From: Acidobacteriota bacterium
GTDB taxonomy: Bacteria; Acidobacteriota; UBA6911; RPQK01; JACQSY01
NCBI GenBank assembly: GCA_016211085.1
Contig: JACQSY010000131.1
Coordinates: 1 to 55,325 of the forward strand
Reading direction: 5' to 3'
Length of the DNA: 55,325 nt
The notes beneath the pieces were generated by a model that worked only from the letters and a program-made list of their open reading frames with translations, did no database searches and had not been told where the DNA came from. Below, piece by piece: positions 1-8,564 of this stretch. Numbering within the stretch: the first letter of the stretch is position 1; every line of letters starts with the position of its first letter. Both the position numbers and the translations under genes were made by a program.

Positions 1-2
1 GT

Positions 3-113
3 CCCCGTGAGCTGTGGCAACTCAGTGATGCCGCTCGAGCCGCCCTGCGCCGGATGCGCCGACGGCCTACCCTGGTCACCGCCTTCTGGAAGCAAGCTGA
101 TCTCTTTGATTAA
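3..113 (+). CDS. C-terminal end of an unidentified protein entering from the left edge
   Basis: An open frame runs in from the window edge and ends at TAA 111-113, giving 36 residues rich in Arg, Ala and Leu with the end FWKQADLFD. The composition and the long open frame are compatible with a real C-terminus. No family can be assigned from so short a piece; a transposase is one possibility because repeats follow directly, but this is a guess. Confidence 0.3.
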   Translation, partial: PRELWQLSDAARAALRRMRRRPTLVTAFWKQADLFD

Positions 114-140
114 TGTCACTAGGTTATGTAATACTCGTTA

Positions 141-171
141 AGTACTCCAATTCATAAATACGATAACGTTT
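141..171. repeat. 31-bp dispersed repeat, left copy
   Basis: These 31 bases match 54557-54587 at 27 of 31 positions. The first part (139-153) is also the reverse complement of the 54593-54606 motif with one change. A near copy at each end of a 55-kb window suggests a repeat family dispersed in this genome. Confidence 0.55.
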
Positions 172-242
172 GTGCGAGCGCGATGGCAGCCAAATCGAGG
201 CGCGACGACGCCGGACAAAGGCAAACCCTTTTGCAGCCACCC

Positions 243-362
243 GGTGGCTCAAAAAGGTTTGGATGCGAGGCGGCAAGGAAGTGAGGAGCGAGGCGTACTG
301 GAAAGTACGCTGCAGCGACGAGCGACGCAGCCAACGAAGCAGACGGGCCTTTTTCAGCCGCC
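243..362. repeat. Palindromic intergenic repeat element of about 120 bp
   Basis: The outer arms 243-257 and 348-362 are complementary with two mismatches (GGCTCAAAAAGG at 246-257 against CCTTTTTCAGCC at 348-359). The exact centre holds a perfect hairpin, GCGTACT-GGAA-AGTACGC at 293-310, with a GNRA-type tetraloop. Inner and outer midpoints coincide at about 302, so this is one nested symmetrical element. It resembles REP-like or MITE-like intergenic repeats. It contains open frames, but they are a by-product of its composition. Confidence 0.55.
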
Positions 363-367
363 GGAGA

Positions 368-895
368 CTAGTGCATGTAGAAGAAGCAAGCAATCTGTGG
401 CACCGGAATCTCCCGCATAACAATCAACGTACCCGGCTTCCCTTCCGCCGTCTGTTTCTGTCCGCCGGCAGCAAAGACACCAGCGCGGTTTTGAATGAGG
501 ATGTCTTTATAGTCGGTGGGGGTCTCCGGCTCACTGACTCGGAATTTCACCTGGGCGATGATTCCGTCGGGCAACTGCTTCCCATCGCCTGCTTCAACTT
601 TGATGGTCACCTTGCGACCCTGGGATGCCGCATCCACTCTGGCATCCACTTTAGCCGAACTGCCGGCGGCGGCCTCCGCCTGAACAAAAGTCACCTGCGG
701 GGGCAGCTCCAGCTCGCTTTCCGTCGCCTGAATTCTCTCCCCCTTCGTGTCCACCGTGATAGGGACACTCATGATTTCGCCCAGCCGGGCGATGGCGGTT
801 CCCAGGTCCACCTGCGCTTTTGATTGGGCCAGAGTGGGTACAGTCAGGATAAAGAAAAAGCCAATGAGGCCAATGATGTCGCTACAGCGTCGCAT
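368..895 (-). CDS. Exported cohesin-domain-like protein
   Basis: The protein has 175 residues. The start at 895 follows GAGGAG with good spacing, which favours it over the upstream codon at 982. A signal peptide (about 1-22, ending near TLAQ) is followed by one beta-rich domain. The pattern of a VDLG opening, a GEIMSVPITV strand and a late DGIIAQVKFRV segment resembles cohesin or carbohydrate-binding-like Ig folds. No catalytic residues are evident. It lies downstream of two exported M29-like peptidase genes on the same strand and may be co-transcribed with them. The cohesin assignment rests on pattern only. A general periplasmic beta-sandwich protein is the alternative. Confidence 0.6.
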   Translation of the reverse strand: MRRCSDIIGLIGFFFILTVPTLAQSKAQVDLGTAIARLGEIMSVPITVDTKGERIQATESELELPPQVTFVQAEAAAGSSAKVDARVDAASQGRKVTIKVEAGDGKQLPDGIIAQVKFRVSEPETPTDYKDILIQNRAGVFAAGGQKQTAEGKPGTLIVMREIPVPQIACFFYMH

Positions 896-955
896 GAAAT
901 AGCTCCTCAACCGGGCAAGTGATGAGAGTATACGAATCCTCAACGGTGAGAATCT

Positions 956-980
956 GCAGCAGCCGGCTAGCGGCTGCTGC
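956..980 (-). terminator. Strong hairpin between two minus-strand genes
   Basis: Arms GCAGCAGCCG (956-965) and CGGCTGCTGC (971-980) pair perfectly over 10 bp around a 5-base loop. It sits just after the end of the M29-like gene on the minus strand. There is no clear T-run, so it may act as an mRNA-stabilising or pause structure and not as an intrinsic terminator. Confidence 0.4.
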
Positions 981-995
981 ATCCGAAGTTTGCGA

Positions 996-2456
996 CTACT
1001 TCTTATCGTAGTATTCCTGCATTTCCTTTAGGATCCATGCGTCGGGCGCCGCGGCATAGTCGCGCTGGTAATCACCCGGCACGTTGATTCCGGGCACAGC
1101 GGGTATCCACTCCTCGCGCAAGATCTCGTCCGGATTGCCGTACTTGGCCGCGAACTGCCGGACTTCCGGATCGTCCAGGACCATGAGGTGACCTTTATCC
1201 ACGACCTTTATCGTCTTCCCATCAACGGTCTCGATTTCAACCGTGTTGAACAGCGTGTGGACGTGAAAATGCGATTCCGGGATCTTGTGCTCTCGCGCGA
1301 ATTCGTCGAAGTCAGGACGGGACGCAGCTTCCGGCGGCTTGGTGAGACCCAATCCAAAGTGAATAACGCCACTGCGCAACCTCTCCCACGTCATCCCTGC
1401 CTCTCCCCGCTGGGTTTCCGGCGGGCGAACTACTTTGGGATTGGTGGCCATGGCTGCCTCAATGAGCCAGCCGGCGCCCGGGCCGGGAAAGGTGGGAATT
1501 TGAACGTCTTTGTATTTGTTCAGAAATTGCCGCCATAGCTCGCCGTTGCGTCCTCCACCTTCAATGCGGGTGATCCGTCCCTGTTCGAGGAAGACTTTGA
1601 TCGCAGGATAGGTTCCCGCGTGATTGATGGTTCCCGCAAGAACACCCTGGGCATCGAATCCTTTGGGGGCCATAAACAAAGGCGTGAGGCTGACATGGCC
1701 CTTCATGACCACGTCGTCACCGTAGCCAGGCCATTCGCTCTTGAGCAGCTCAAAATACTCTGGCTTCATGCTCCAGCTGATGTCGGTTCCTTCCGGGTCG
1801 GTCACGCGAATGCGCTTGGCCTTAAGAATTGCGGCCCACACCTTCTGGTCGATCAACTCCTGGACTTCCAGAGGGAAATTGGGCGCGCCTGTTACGAACT
1901 TCGCCATCGTATTCCACGGGATATATTCCCAGCGGAAGGGTGTGCTGGGGGCGGGTCCACCCTCGCCGTGGATTAAAAGGTCGTAGTTTCCTATGGTGGC
2001 CATCTTCAGAGGCACTTCATATCTCCCGCCCGTGCCGGCTTCCATCACGGGGTTATCGGCTACTGCCGGTGCAATTTCCGTCCAACCTTCGCGCGAGCGT
2101 GCGGGAGCGGCATAGGTGATTACGATGTCTGGACGCCCACCGGCTTCGGCAATGGCTGTGCTGATGGCATTCAAAACACGCCGGTCAAAATTGCTGTTAA
2201 CCACTATCAAAACCTTCTCACCCTTCCTTATTCCATAGCCTGGACGCAGCTGATCGCGGTTGGAGGGTCTCTTCACAACGGCGCGGGCAATCTCAACCAG
2301 TTGCTCGGCTGACCATTCTTTTTTCAAGTTAGGGTAACGGGGGGCTGGGAAACCGCCCGCCGCCTTTTCCTGCTGGGCATGAGCCATCAGAAAGAAAAGC
2401 GGCAAGACCATAATCCCTCCAGCCACCATCCTGTGAAACTTAATAGCTCTTAACAT
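996..2456 (-). CDS. Exported M29-like (thermophilic aminopeptidase family) protein, copy 1
   Basis: The protein has 486 residues and starts at an ATG preceded by AAGGAG. A signal peptide of about 27 residues ends near AHAQQ. The body resembles family M29 metallo-aminopeptidases: an N-terminal Rossmann-like stretch (GEKVLIVVNSNFDRR), the typical RVTDPEGTDISW segment, and a C-terminal half with candidate metal ligands in HFGLGL and HFHVHTLFNTVEIE. Its paralog lies immediately upstream (2672-4273); both share TDP-GTDISW, the GG-GE-WRQ region and the C-terminal PGINYPGDY-type motif. M29 enzymes are normally cytosolic, so export is unusual. Its position next to a TonB receptor suggests digestion of imported peptides in the periplasm. 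Whether it is still a peptidase is not certain. Confidence 0.7.
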   Translation of the reverse strand: MLRAIKFHRMVAGGIMVLPLFFLMAHAQQEKAAGGFPAPRYPNLKKEWSAEQLVEIARAVVKRPSNRDQLRPGYGIRKGEKVLIVVNSNFDRRVLNAISTAIAEAGGRPDIVITYAAPARSREGWTEIAPAVADNPVMEAGTGGRYEVPLKMATIGNYDLLIHGEGGPAPSTPFRWEYIPWNTMAKFVTGAPNFPLEVQELIDQKVWAAILKAKRIRVTDPEGTDISWSMKPEYFELLKSEWPGYGDDVVMKGHVSLTPLFMAPKGFDAQGVLAGTINHAGTYPAIKVFLEQGRITRIEGGGRNGELWRQFLNKYKDVQIPTFPGPGAGWLIEAAMATNPKVVRPPETQRGEAGMTWERLRSGVIHFGLGLTKPPEAASRPDFDEFAREHKIPESHFHVHTLFNTVEIETVDGKTIKVVDKGHLMVLDDPEVRQFAAKYGNPDEILREEWIPAVPGINVPGDYQRDYAAAPDAWILKEMQEYYDKK

Positions 2457-2671
2457 TGACTACTCCTTATTGATGTTTGCTAACGAGGTCCGTCACCGGA
2501 CAGTGTTGATGATAGCTCAAGACGTACGATCACACAAAAAGAGACGACATGGGGCGCGGCTCAGGTTGTCTTGAGGGCGCTCCCTTATTCTAGGGGGATT
2601 GCAGGCGATTGTGACCGTGCCAAGAGCGCAATCTTCTGGAACTGCAACCTTACCGTGCTAGCGCAAACATT

Positions 2672-4273
2672 TCACTGAGCTTTGAGCTTGAGGGCTCGCT
2701 CAGCCATTTCCGCCATCATCTTGTACATGGCGAATTCTCTTTTAGCCCATGCCGCCGGATCTGTCGCGTAGTCCTTCCAATAGTCTCCCGGATAGTTGAT
2801 TCCGGGAATGGCGGGGACCCACTCGTAAGCAAACAACTCTTCCGGTTCGCCGTATAGCGATGCGAGCTTGCGTATTTCAGGATCATCAAACAGCGTGATC
2901 CAGCCCTTGTCTACAAGTTTCGTCCATCTTCCTGTGTTACGGTTCTTGACCTCCACCGTATTGAAATACGTATGGATGTGCCACCAATGGCCGTAGGGAA
3001 CTTTTTCCCTGGCTGCGAAATCCACCAATTCCTTTTCAAACGGGTGTCCATTGATCACCTCCACGCCGAAGGACAGGTGGAGCATCCCGGCGCGCCGCCG
3101 TTCATCAATAATGGTGCTCTGGAAAATAGAAGGAGCGCGTACCGCCTTGGGAGAAGTGGCCAGTGCAATTTCGTGGAGGTGAAAAAATCCTGGAGAGGGA
3201 AAATGAGGGTACTGGACGTGACGCGTTTTTTCCAGCCACTGCCTCCACCGCTCGCCATATTCGCCACCCCCCTCGACTTTCTCGACTTTTCCTTCTCTCA
3301 CGTGGACAGCAATGTGCGGGGTGAAACCGTAATGATTGGCGGTTCCGGCAATCACGCCGTTGGCGTTGGGAAAACGAAGAACGGAAGAACCGGGCATGGC
3401 AGAAGCGAGGTAAGGGTGAAGAAAGAAATGCCCGGAGAGGTTGTCAATTTCGTAAGCGCTTGCATCCTCCGGGGTCATCTGCCAGGAGATGTCGGTTCCT
3501 TGGGGATCGGTGATGCGCACTTCGGAGGCTTCCGAAAGAAGCCGTGCCATTTTCTTCTCGACCGTCTCCATGAATTCACCGGGCATGGCCTGAGAGAAAA
3601 GTCCCTGTACGTCGGTAGCAAAATAATATCCTGCAAACAGCTCACCCAGCGCGTCCCGGTAGGGGGCCGCATAGCCGCCCGAACCCGCATAAACTTTGGT
3701 ATATTCCGGGTGCTTGGCGAGGTAATACTTCAAGAGCATATCGGTGGTGGGAGGACGGTTTTCAGTTTCCTCTCGCGGGAGAGCACGATTTTCCCATACC
3801 TCTGCTTCCCGCCATCCATCCTCCGCGGAAGGAGGACGCATCGCCCCTTCACGCCGGGCCGCTGCCGGCCGCATTTCGGCCAGTTCGTCGTCATAGACCA
3901 CGTCTACCTTCTTGGCGCCTTCTTCCAGAATGGCTCGCTTCAGCGCCTCCAGAACAATGGGATCCTGGACCCGACGATTGGTCACCAGCAAAACCACGTC
4001 TCCTGCCCGTGGGGGGCGATAGTAATAAATGGTGTTGTCGCCCCGATACTCCATCTGCACATATTTGTAAGTCGCCCTTACGTAGCGGCGTGCTACCGGG
4101 AGTAAATCCTCCACGGTGTGCTTCACAAAAAAATAAGCCGGGTATTTGGGCGCGGGGTATTGAAAACCTGGCAATACATCACGGGGAGAACCAGGAGTGG
4201 ACTTGAGCTGGGATAGGGCCATCCCGGTGGAAAGAATGAAAAGAACAGAGACGGTGAGTAGTCGGTCTCTCAT
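2672..4273 (-). CDS. Exported M29-like protein, copy 2
   Basis: The protein has 533 residues. The ATG at 4273 was chosen because AGGTG lies 6 bases before it; a GTG at 4282 is in frame but has no ribosome binding site. A signal peptide (about 1-22) is followed by a domain homologous to the neighbouring 996-2456 protein, with the shared segment RITDPQGTDISW, a GGGEYGERWRQW motif and histidines in MLHLSFG and HWWHIHTYFNTVEV. It carries an extra charged insertion of about 45 residues near residues 125-180. A strong terminator-like hairpin lies only about 12 bases upstream of the start codon, so its expression depends on readthrough or on an undetected promoter inside that structure. Confidence 0.7.
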   Translation of the reverse strand: MRDRLLTVSVLFILSTGMALSQLKSTPGSPRDVLPGFQYPAPKYPAYFFVKHTVEDLLPVARRYVRATYKYVQMEYRGDNTIYYYRPPRAGDVVLLVTNRRVQDPIVLEALKRAILEEGAKKVDVVYDDELAEMRPAAARREGAMRPPSAEDGWREAEVWENRALPREETENRPPTTDMLLKYYLAKHPEYTKVYAGSGGYAAPYRDALGELFAGYYFATDVQGLFSQAMPGEFMETVEKKMARLLSEASEVRITDPQGTDISWQMTPEDASAYEIDNLSGHFFLHPYLASAMPGSSVLRFPNANGVIAGTANHYGFTPHIAVHVREGKVEKVEGGGEYGERWRQWLEKTRHVQYPHFPSPGFFHLHEIALATSPKAVRAPSIFQSTIIDERRRAGMLHLSFGVEVINGHPFEKELVDFAAREKVPYGHWWHIHTYFNTVEVKNRNTGRWTKLVDKGWITLFDDPEIRKLASLYGEPEELFAYEWVPAIPGINYPGDYWKDYATDPAAWAKREFAMYKMMAEMAERALKLKAQ

Positions 4274-4284
4274 AACGAACACCT

Positions 4285-4320
4285 AGAAAAAGAGCCGGCG
4301 AGAAATTAATTCTCGCCGGC
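4285..4320 (-). terminator. Intrinsic terminator after the TonB receptor gene
   Basis: GCCGGCGAGAA (4294-4304) and TTCTCGCCGGC (4310-4320) form a perfect 11-bp stem with a 5-base AT loop. On the minus strand it is followed by TCTTTTTCT. It ends the receptor transcript and lies directly against the start region of the downstream peptidase gene. Confidence 0.85.
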
Positions 4321-4342
4321 TTCAGGGCTGACAGAGAACCAC

Positions 4343-7300
4343 CTAGAACAGGAACTTCAAACCAAACTGAATCTGGCGTGAAGTGGTGATGGTTCTGGTG
4401 ATCCGCCCTACGGTCTGCTGGATTTGCAGTGTTCTCGGGTCAAAGATGGCCCCCGACGGGAACGCAAAATTTGCCCGGTTGAACAGGTTGAAGAACTCAG
4501 CCCGGAACTGCACGTCCAGACGCTCGCTGGCCTTGATGTTGTTGGTGAGGACTAGATCAAAGTTGGCAATCCCGGGAGCAATAAGAACATTTCTCCCAAA
4601 ATTACCGACCAGCGCGCCTCCGGGAACATTGGTGTGGTTGAAGGGCGTCGGGTCGAAATACCGGTTGGGATTTCTTTCATCAATCCGCACTTCTCCGGAA
4701 CCCGGTTTCAAGTCGGGATAATCCCGGATGAAACGCATATGACGTGCCTGGGCGCCCGAACTCACATTAAAGGGCTGCCCGTCGCTGAATCGTCCGATCC
4801 CACTGAGGGACCAGCCTCCCAGGACTTTGCCGGCCAAGCCCGTCATGTTCCGACCTGGCAACTCATAGGTGAAGTTGAACACCAGGTTGTGTCGAACATC
4901 GAACGCCGAAAGGCCGGTGTCGCGCATATCCAGGTAGCGCTGGCCGGAGCCTGCACCGTCATTTGAAAAATCTCCGCTGCCTACTGTGGAAGACGTGTCG
5001 TCGATCGACTTGCCCCACGTATAGGAGACCTGGAATTGCAGGGAGTTGAAAAATCTCCGATTCAGTTCCAGTCGGAAGTCATGATAGGTGCTGGAGGCAA
5101 GAAACTGCATGGGCCGGAACCGCCCAAATTGAGGATGACGAACCGGCGCAGTGGTGGGCACAAAAAGCCGGCCGTTTTGCAACTGAGCAATGGCCACGTT
5201 CCAGGTCGTGATCATCGAAAGATGGACACCACGATTGCCGGTATAACCCGCCGTAATTACGGTACCGGCACCAATCTCCCGCTGGATGTCCAGGCTCCAC
5301 TTCAAGAGGTAAGGCTGGTTCGGCTCCCACTGGGTAACATCGGCTTGGGGGGTCGCCACCAGCAGAGCTCGCTGCGTGGTTACGGCCTCCGGAAAATCGA
5401 TGGGTACCGGCAGGCGGTTGGCAAAAAGCTGAAAACGCCGGGAAATCAGAGGCTCGATCGACGAGTCACCGCCGGAAGAGTACTTGCTGTTCAATGGATC
5501 GAAGAACACCCCGAAACCGGCCCGGATGGCCGTCTTGGTGTCACCCCACGGATCCCACGCGAATCCAATACGGGGAGCGACGTTCTCCCTTGAGGGATTC
5601 TTAAACAACGGGTTGCCCAGGCTGGCCATGGAGTCGGTGATGCCGAGGACATTGCGCCAGTCAAAACGGAAGGTTGAGACCTGGCCGTGACGGTCCACCA
5701 GATCGCTCACGAACTCCCAGCGCACCCCCAGGTTCAACGTGAAATTGGGAGTCAGCTTCATGTCATCCTGGAAATAAAAACCAAACTGCCATTGCCGAAG
5801 GTAACGCTGCGCATCCCCGGCAATGACACCACTGAAGCTGTCCACTTTTGAAACGAGGAAGTCCTCGATATTGAAGAAGGAGAAATCTCCACCGCGTTGA
5901 AACACTCCTTGGGTGCGATTGTCCTGACGACGCTCTACGTCAGCGCCGAACTTCATGGAGTGCTTTCCCTTCGTGTAGTAAAGGTCGTCTTTGTACTGGA
6001 AATAATTATTGATTTCAAATGCAGTTGTGAAGTTCGACCCCAGAGGATTGCTGACTCCGCCACCAATACTGAGGGTGCCGTAGAGGGGCAAACTACCCAC
6101 CTGGGTAAAAGGAGTAAAGGAGCGCAGCTTGGCTCCTCCGATGGTGTCATTGTACTGGCTGAGATTGGAGCGATTGAAACCGAAGGTAAATTTGTTGATC
6201 AATTGGGGTGAAAAAACCCTGGTTTCTCCCAAGGTAAAAAACTGGTTTCGGCTATCAGCGACCGCAAACGCATTCAGGTTTGAAGGAACGCTCTTAATCC
6301 CATCGTCATAGGTGTAACGCGCAAAAAAGGAATCGTTCTCAGAAAAATTGTGGTCGAATCGAATGGTGACGAAGTCTTCGTCCGTGCTCTGGGTAATGCC
6401 GCGAATGTACTCGGCCCTCCCATCACCGAAATCGGTGCTGTTGGGAGCGGGAAAAAGATTCACAAACGGTTTGACATTAGGGGCAATTCCCACTTCCCGA
6501 AGCTGTCCGGTGGCTGGATTACGTAGGAAGCCGCGCCGGGCATCATTGCTGAGCACGTTAAAGAACTGTGTCACTCCGAGTCTCTCCCGCAAACCTTCAT
6601 AACTGCCGAAAATAAAGGTTTGGTTTTGAACAACCGGTCCTCCTAAAGCGAACCCATATTGATTGCGCTTAAACTCCGGAGGATTGCTTCGGACTGTCGG
6701 GTTCTTGGGATCCCGGTCAAAGAAATTGCGGGCATCAAGATTGTCGTTGCGCAGGAACTCAAAAACCGATCCGTGCCATTCGTTGGTTCCCGACTTGGTC
6801 ACTGCATTGAAGACCCCTCCGACATGTCGCCCGTATTCGGCGCTGTAGGCGTTGGTCACGATGTTGAATTCACGGATTGTTTCCACACCCATCAGGAGGC
6901 CCGCAGCACTCCCCGGGGCGCCGGCGCGGTCCGTAATGTTTGCGCCGTCGAGCTGAAACAAGCTGGTGTTTTGCCGGGTGCCGGCAATGGAGATCTTTCG
7001 TGAAAACCCTACCACTCCGTGCTGGTCTCCATATTCCGCAAAAGTGACGCCAGATTTTAGCGGCGCCAGCTCAATCAGGCTTCGAGCATTCAACGGCAGG
7101 TCGCGAACTTTTTTCTCGTCCACAAGACCGGCAATCGTCGAGCTGGTGGTTTCGACTTGAGGAGCCTCTCCCAACACCTCGACTCGCTCGGTCATCTCGC
7201 CGACATTCAGGGTGAGGTCAATTAAGGCTTCCTGTCCGATCGTCAAGGTGATCCCGCGTCGAACGGTGGTTTGAAAACCCGACAACTCCGCCTGAATTTC

Positions 7301-7543
7301 ATAGGCTCCCACTGATAATTCGGGAATCCGGTAACGCCCGCCGTCATCAGTGATGGCAGTTCTTGCAATGCCGGTCTCAATGTTTTTCGCCGTCACGGAA
7401 ACGCCGGGCAGCACACCTCCCGTACTGTCTTTGACCACGCCCAGCATGGTCGCAGTCGCAACCTGGGCCCTGGTCGAGCCGGATACCACAATTGCCAATA
7501 GGAGGCAGGCCATTAGCGGCATCCATAACCTTATTAATTTCAT
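4343..7543 (-). CDS. TonB-dependent outer membrane receptor with carboxypeptidase regulatory-like domain
   Basis: The protein has 1066 residues. The ATG at 7543 follows GGAGG; the longer open frame to 7633 has no ribosome binding site. A signal peptide (about 1-27, ending STRAQ) leads into a CarboxypepD_reg-like domain (about 29-115, GVVKDSTGGVLPGVSV). A plug domain follows (about 120-235), and then a large beta-barrel that ends in an aromatic strand with C-terminal Phe. This Oar-like architecture is heavily expanded in Acidobacteriota and Bacteroidetes. The usual role is energy-dependent uptake of large substrates across the outer membrane. Downstream exported peptidase-like proteins point to peptides as substrate, which is inference. 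The gene ends in a strong terminator. Confidence 0.9.
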   Translation of the reverse strand: MKLIRLWMPLMACLLLAIVVSGSTRAQVATATMLGVVKDSTGGVLPGVSVTAKNIETGIARTAITDDGGRYRIPELSVGAYEIQAELSGFQTTVRRGITLTIGQEALIDLTLNVGEMTERVEVLGEAPQVETTSSTIAGLVDEKKVRDLPLNARSLIELAPLKSGVTFAEYGDQHGVVGFSRKISIAGTRQNTSLFQLDGANITDRAGAPGSAAGLLMGVETIREFNIVTNAYSAEYGRHVGGVFNAVTKSGTNEWHGSVFEFLRNDNLDARNFFDRDPKNPTVRSNPPEFKRNQYGFALGGPVVQNQTFIFGSYEGLRERLGVTQFFNVLSNDARRGFLRNPATGQLREVGIAPNVKPFVNLFPAPNSTDFGDGRAEYIRGITQSTDEDFVTIRFDHNFSENDSFFARYTYDDGIKSVPSNLNAFAVADSRNQFFTLGETRVFSPQLINKFTFGFNRSNLSQYNDTIGGAKLRSFTPFTQVGSLPLYGTLSIGGGVSNPLGSNFTTAFEINNYFQYKDDLYYTKGKHSMKFGADVERRQDNRTQGVFQRGGDFSFFNIEDFLVSKVDSFSGVIAGDAQRYLRQWQFGFYFQDDMKLTPNFTLNLGVRWEFVSDLVDRHGQVSTFRFDWRNVLGITDSMASLGNPLFKNPSRENVAPRIGFAWDPWGDTKTAIRAGFGVFFDPLNSKYSSGGDSSIEPLISRRFQLFANRLPVPIDFPEAVTTQRALLVATPQADVTQWEPNQPYLLKWSLDIQREIGAGTVITAGYTGNRGVHLSMITTWNVAIAQLQNGRLFVPTTAPVRHPQFGRFRPMQFLASSTYHDFRLELNRRFFNSLQFQVSYTWGKSIDDTSSTVGSGDFSNDGAGSGQRYLDMRDTGLSAFDVRHNLVFNFTYELPGRNMTGLAGKVLGGWSLSGIGRFSDGQPFNVSSGAQARHMRFIRDYPDLKPGSGEVRIDERNPNRYFDPTPFNHTNVPGGALVGNFGRNVLIAPGIANFDLVLTNNIKASERLDVQFRAEFFNLFNRANFAFPSGAIFDPRTLQIQQTVGRITRTITTSRQIQFGLKFLF

Positions 7544-7883
7544 GTGTCCTCCACGTTGAAAAAAACCAGTACTTCTTAACGTTGACACGGGTAGCTTTCT
7601 ACCCGTTCCCTGGGATGAACAGGCGATGAGCAAAGACAGAATTTAGCTTTCTGCCCTGACAAAGTCAAATCATTTGGATTGCCTTGGCGACCCGGCGAAG
7701 CGGAGCCCTGGGAGGCATTGAATTCCCCGTCTTGAGGCGGGTGGCCGCCCGGAAAGAAAAGCGGCAACGTGTAGCCGCATCTCCACAGCTTGCTGCCGCA
7801 GCTTGCCGGGCAGTGGAGCCTCTGGTTCTGGTTTTTTTACGTTGCTTTTGAGGTAAAAGGGTAGTAGTTTTTTATTTTGAACA
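7544..7883. other. Divergent intergenic region between receptor and TetR genes
   Basis: This 340-bp stretch holds no convincing gene. It contains a perfect hairpin, ACGGGTAG-CTTT-CTACCCGT at 7587-7606, in the leader of the receptor gene. GC-rich imperfect repeats follow at about 7690-7830, and then the tetR promoter region. A 63-codon frame on the minus strand at 7576-7767 has no ribosome binding site and looks spurious. Confidence 0.6.
7848..7876 (+). promoter_or_regulatory. Candidate leaderless promoter of the TetR gene
   Basis: TTGAGG (7848-7853), a 17-base spacer and TTTATT (7871-7876) give a plausible sigma-70 promoter with 4 of 6 matches in each hexamer. The start codon begins 7 bases after the -10, so the mRNA would start at or next to the ATG. 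No Shine-Dalgarno sequence is present. An inverted repeat, TTTTGAAC (7875-7882) and GTTCAAAA (7906-7913), flanks the start codon and could be an operator. Confidence 0.45.
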
Positions 7884-8564
7884 ATGAGTCAAATTTCGAA
7901 TAATAGTTCAAAAGAAAAGGTTCCCCGCTATCAAAAAAGACGGCTGGAGATCCTGCGCAGCGCGGCCCTGGCCTTCAGCCAGCGCGGCTTTTGGGGAGCC
8001 ACCATGGAGGAAATCAGCGAGGCGCTCGACCTCACCAAGGGAAGCCTTTACTATTATTTTTCGTCCAAGCAGGAACTTCTCTATTTTTGCCAACAGTATT
8101 CGCTGCAGAGGTTGCTTGACGAGGCACGTCGCATCCGAACCTCATCAGACCCTGTCCCCGTACAGCTTTGCCAGATCATCGTGGAGCAGCTACGGTGCAT
8201 ACTTGACGAATTGCAGGGTTCACCGGCGCATGCTCAATTCCAGGGCCTCCCTGAAAAACACCTCCGCGAGGTCATTCAAAAGCGCGACCATTATGAGATG
8301 ATCCTACGGAGATTGGTAAAAAAAGGCATCCGTGAGGGTTACTTCATTGCCTGCGATCCGAAGATCGTGGTCTGGGCCATTCTGGGGGCCGTCAACTGGA
8401 CGGTTCAATGGTACTCCCCCATAGGACCCCTGAGCGGAAAACAAATCGGTGAACAATTTGCCTCTTACCTGGTTCGCGGGCTGCTCCGACCCGAACACCA
8501 GGACCTGCTTCCGGCAACCCGGCTCAACCGGAACAGAGCAAGCCAAAGGAGATTAGCGCAATGA
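7884..8564 (+). CDS. TetR/AcrR-family transcriptional regulator (KstR/acyl-CoA-sensing type)
   Basis: The protein has 226 residues. The N-terminal helix-turn-helix (about 19-66) shows the TetR signature with GFWGATMEEISEALDLTKGS followed by LYYYFSSKQELL. The C-terminal ligand domain (about 85-205) has the pattern seen in KstR-like regulators, including a late W..QWYSP.G.LS segment. Members of that group often respond to acyl-CoA thioesters. The gene overlaps the next one by ATGA at 8561-8564, so it is translationally coupled to the molybdenum enzyme genes and probably controls them. An aryl-CoA ligand is an inference from this context. A likely self-operator overlaps the start codon. Confidence 0.85.
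   Translation: MSQISNNSSKEKVPRYQKRRLEILRSAALAFSQRGFWGATMEEISEALDLTKGSLYYYFSSKQELLYFCQQYSLQRLLDEARRIRTSSDPVPVQLCQIIVEQLRCILDELQGSPAHAQFQGLPEKHLREVIQKRDHYEMILRRLVKKGIREGYFIACDPKIVVWAILGAVNWTVQWYSPIGPLSGKQIGEQFASYLVRGLLRPEHQDLLPATRLNRNRASQRRLAQ

Noticed and set aside
170..823. Plus-strand open frame of 217 codons
   Set aside because: It runs through the palindromic repeat and antisense to the cohesin-like gene, has no ribosome binding site and no family resemblance.
2972..4105. Long plus-strand open frame of 377 codons
   Set aside because: It is fully antisense to the second M29-like gene, whose protein has clear homology features; the composition is that of a shadow frame.
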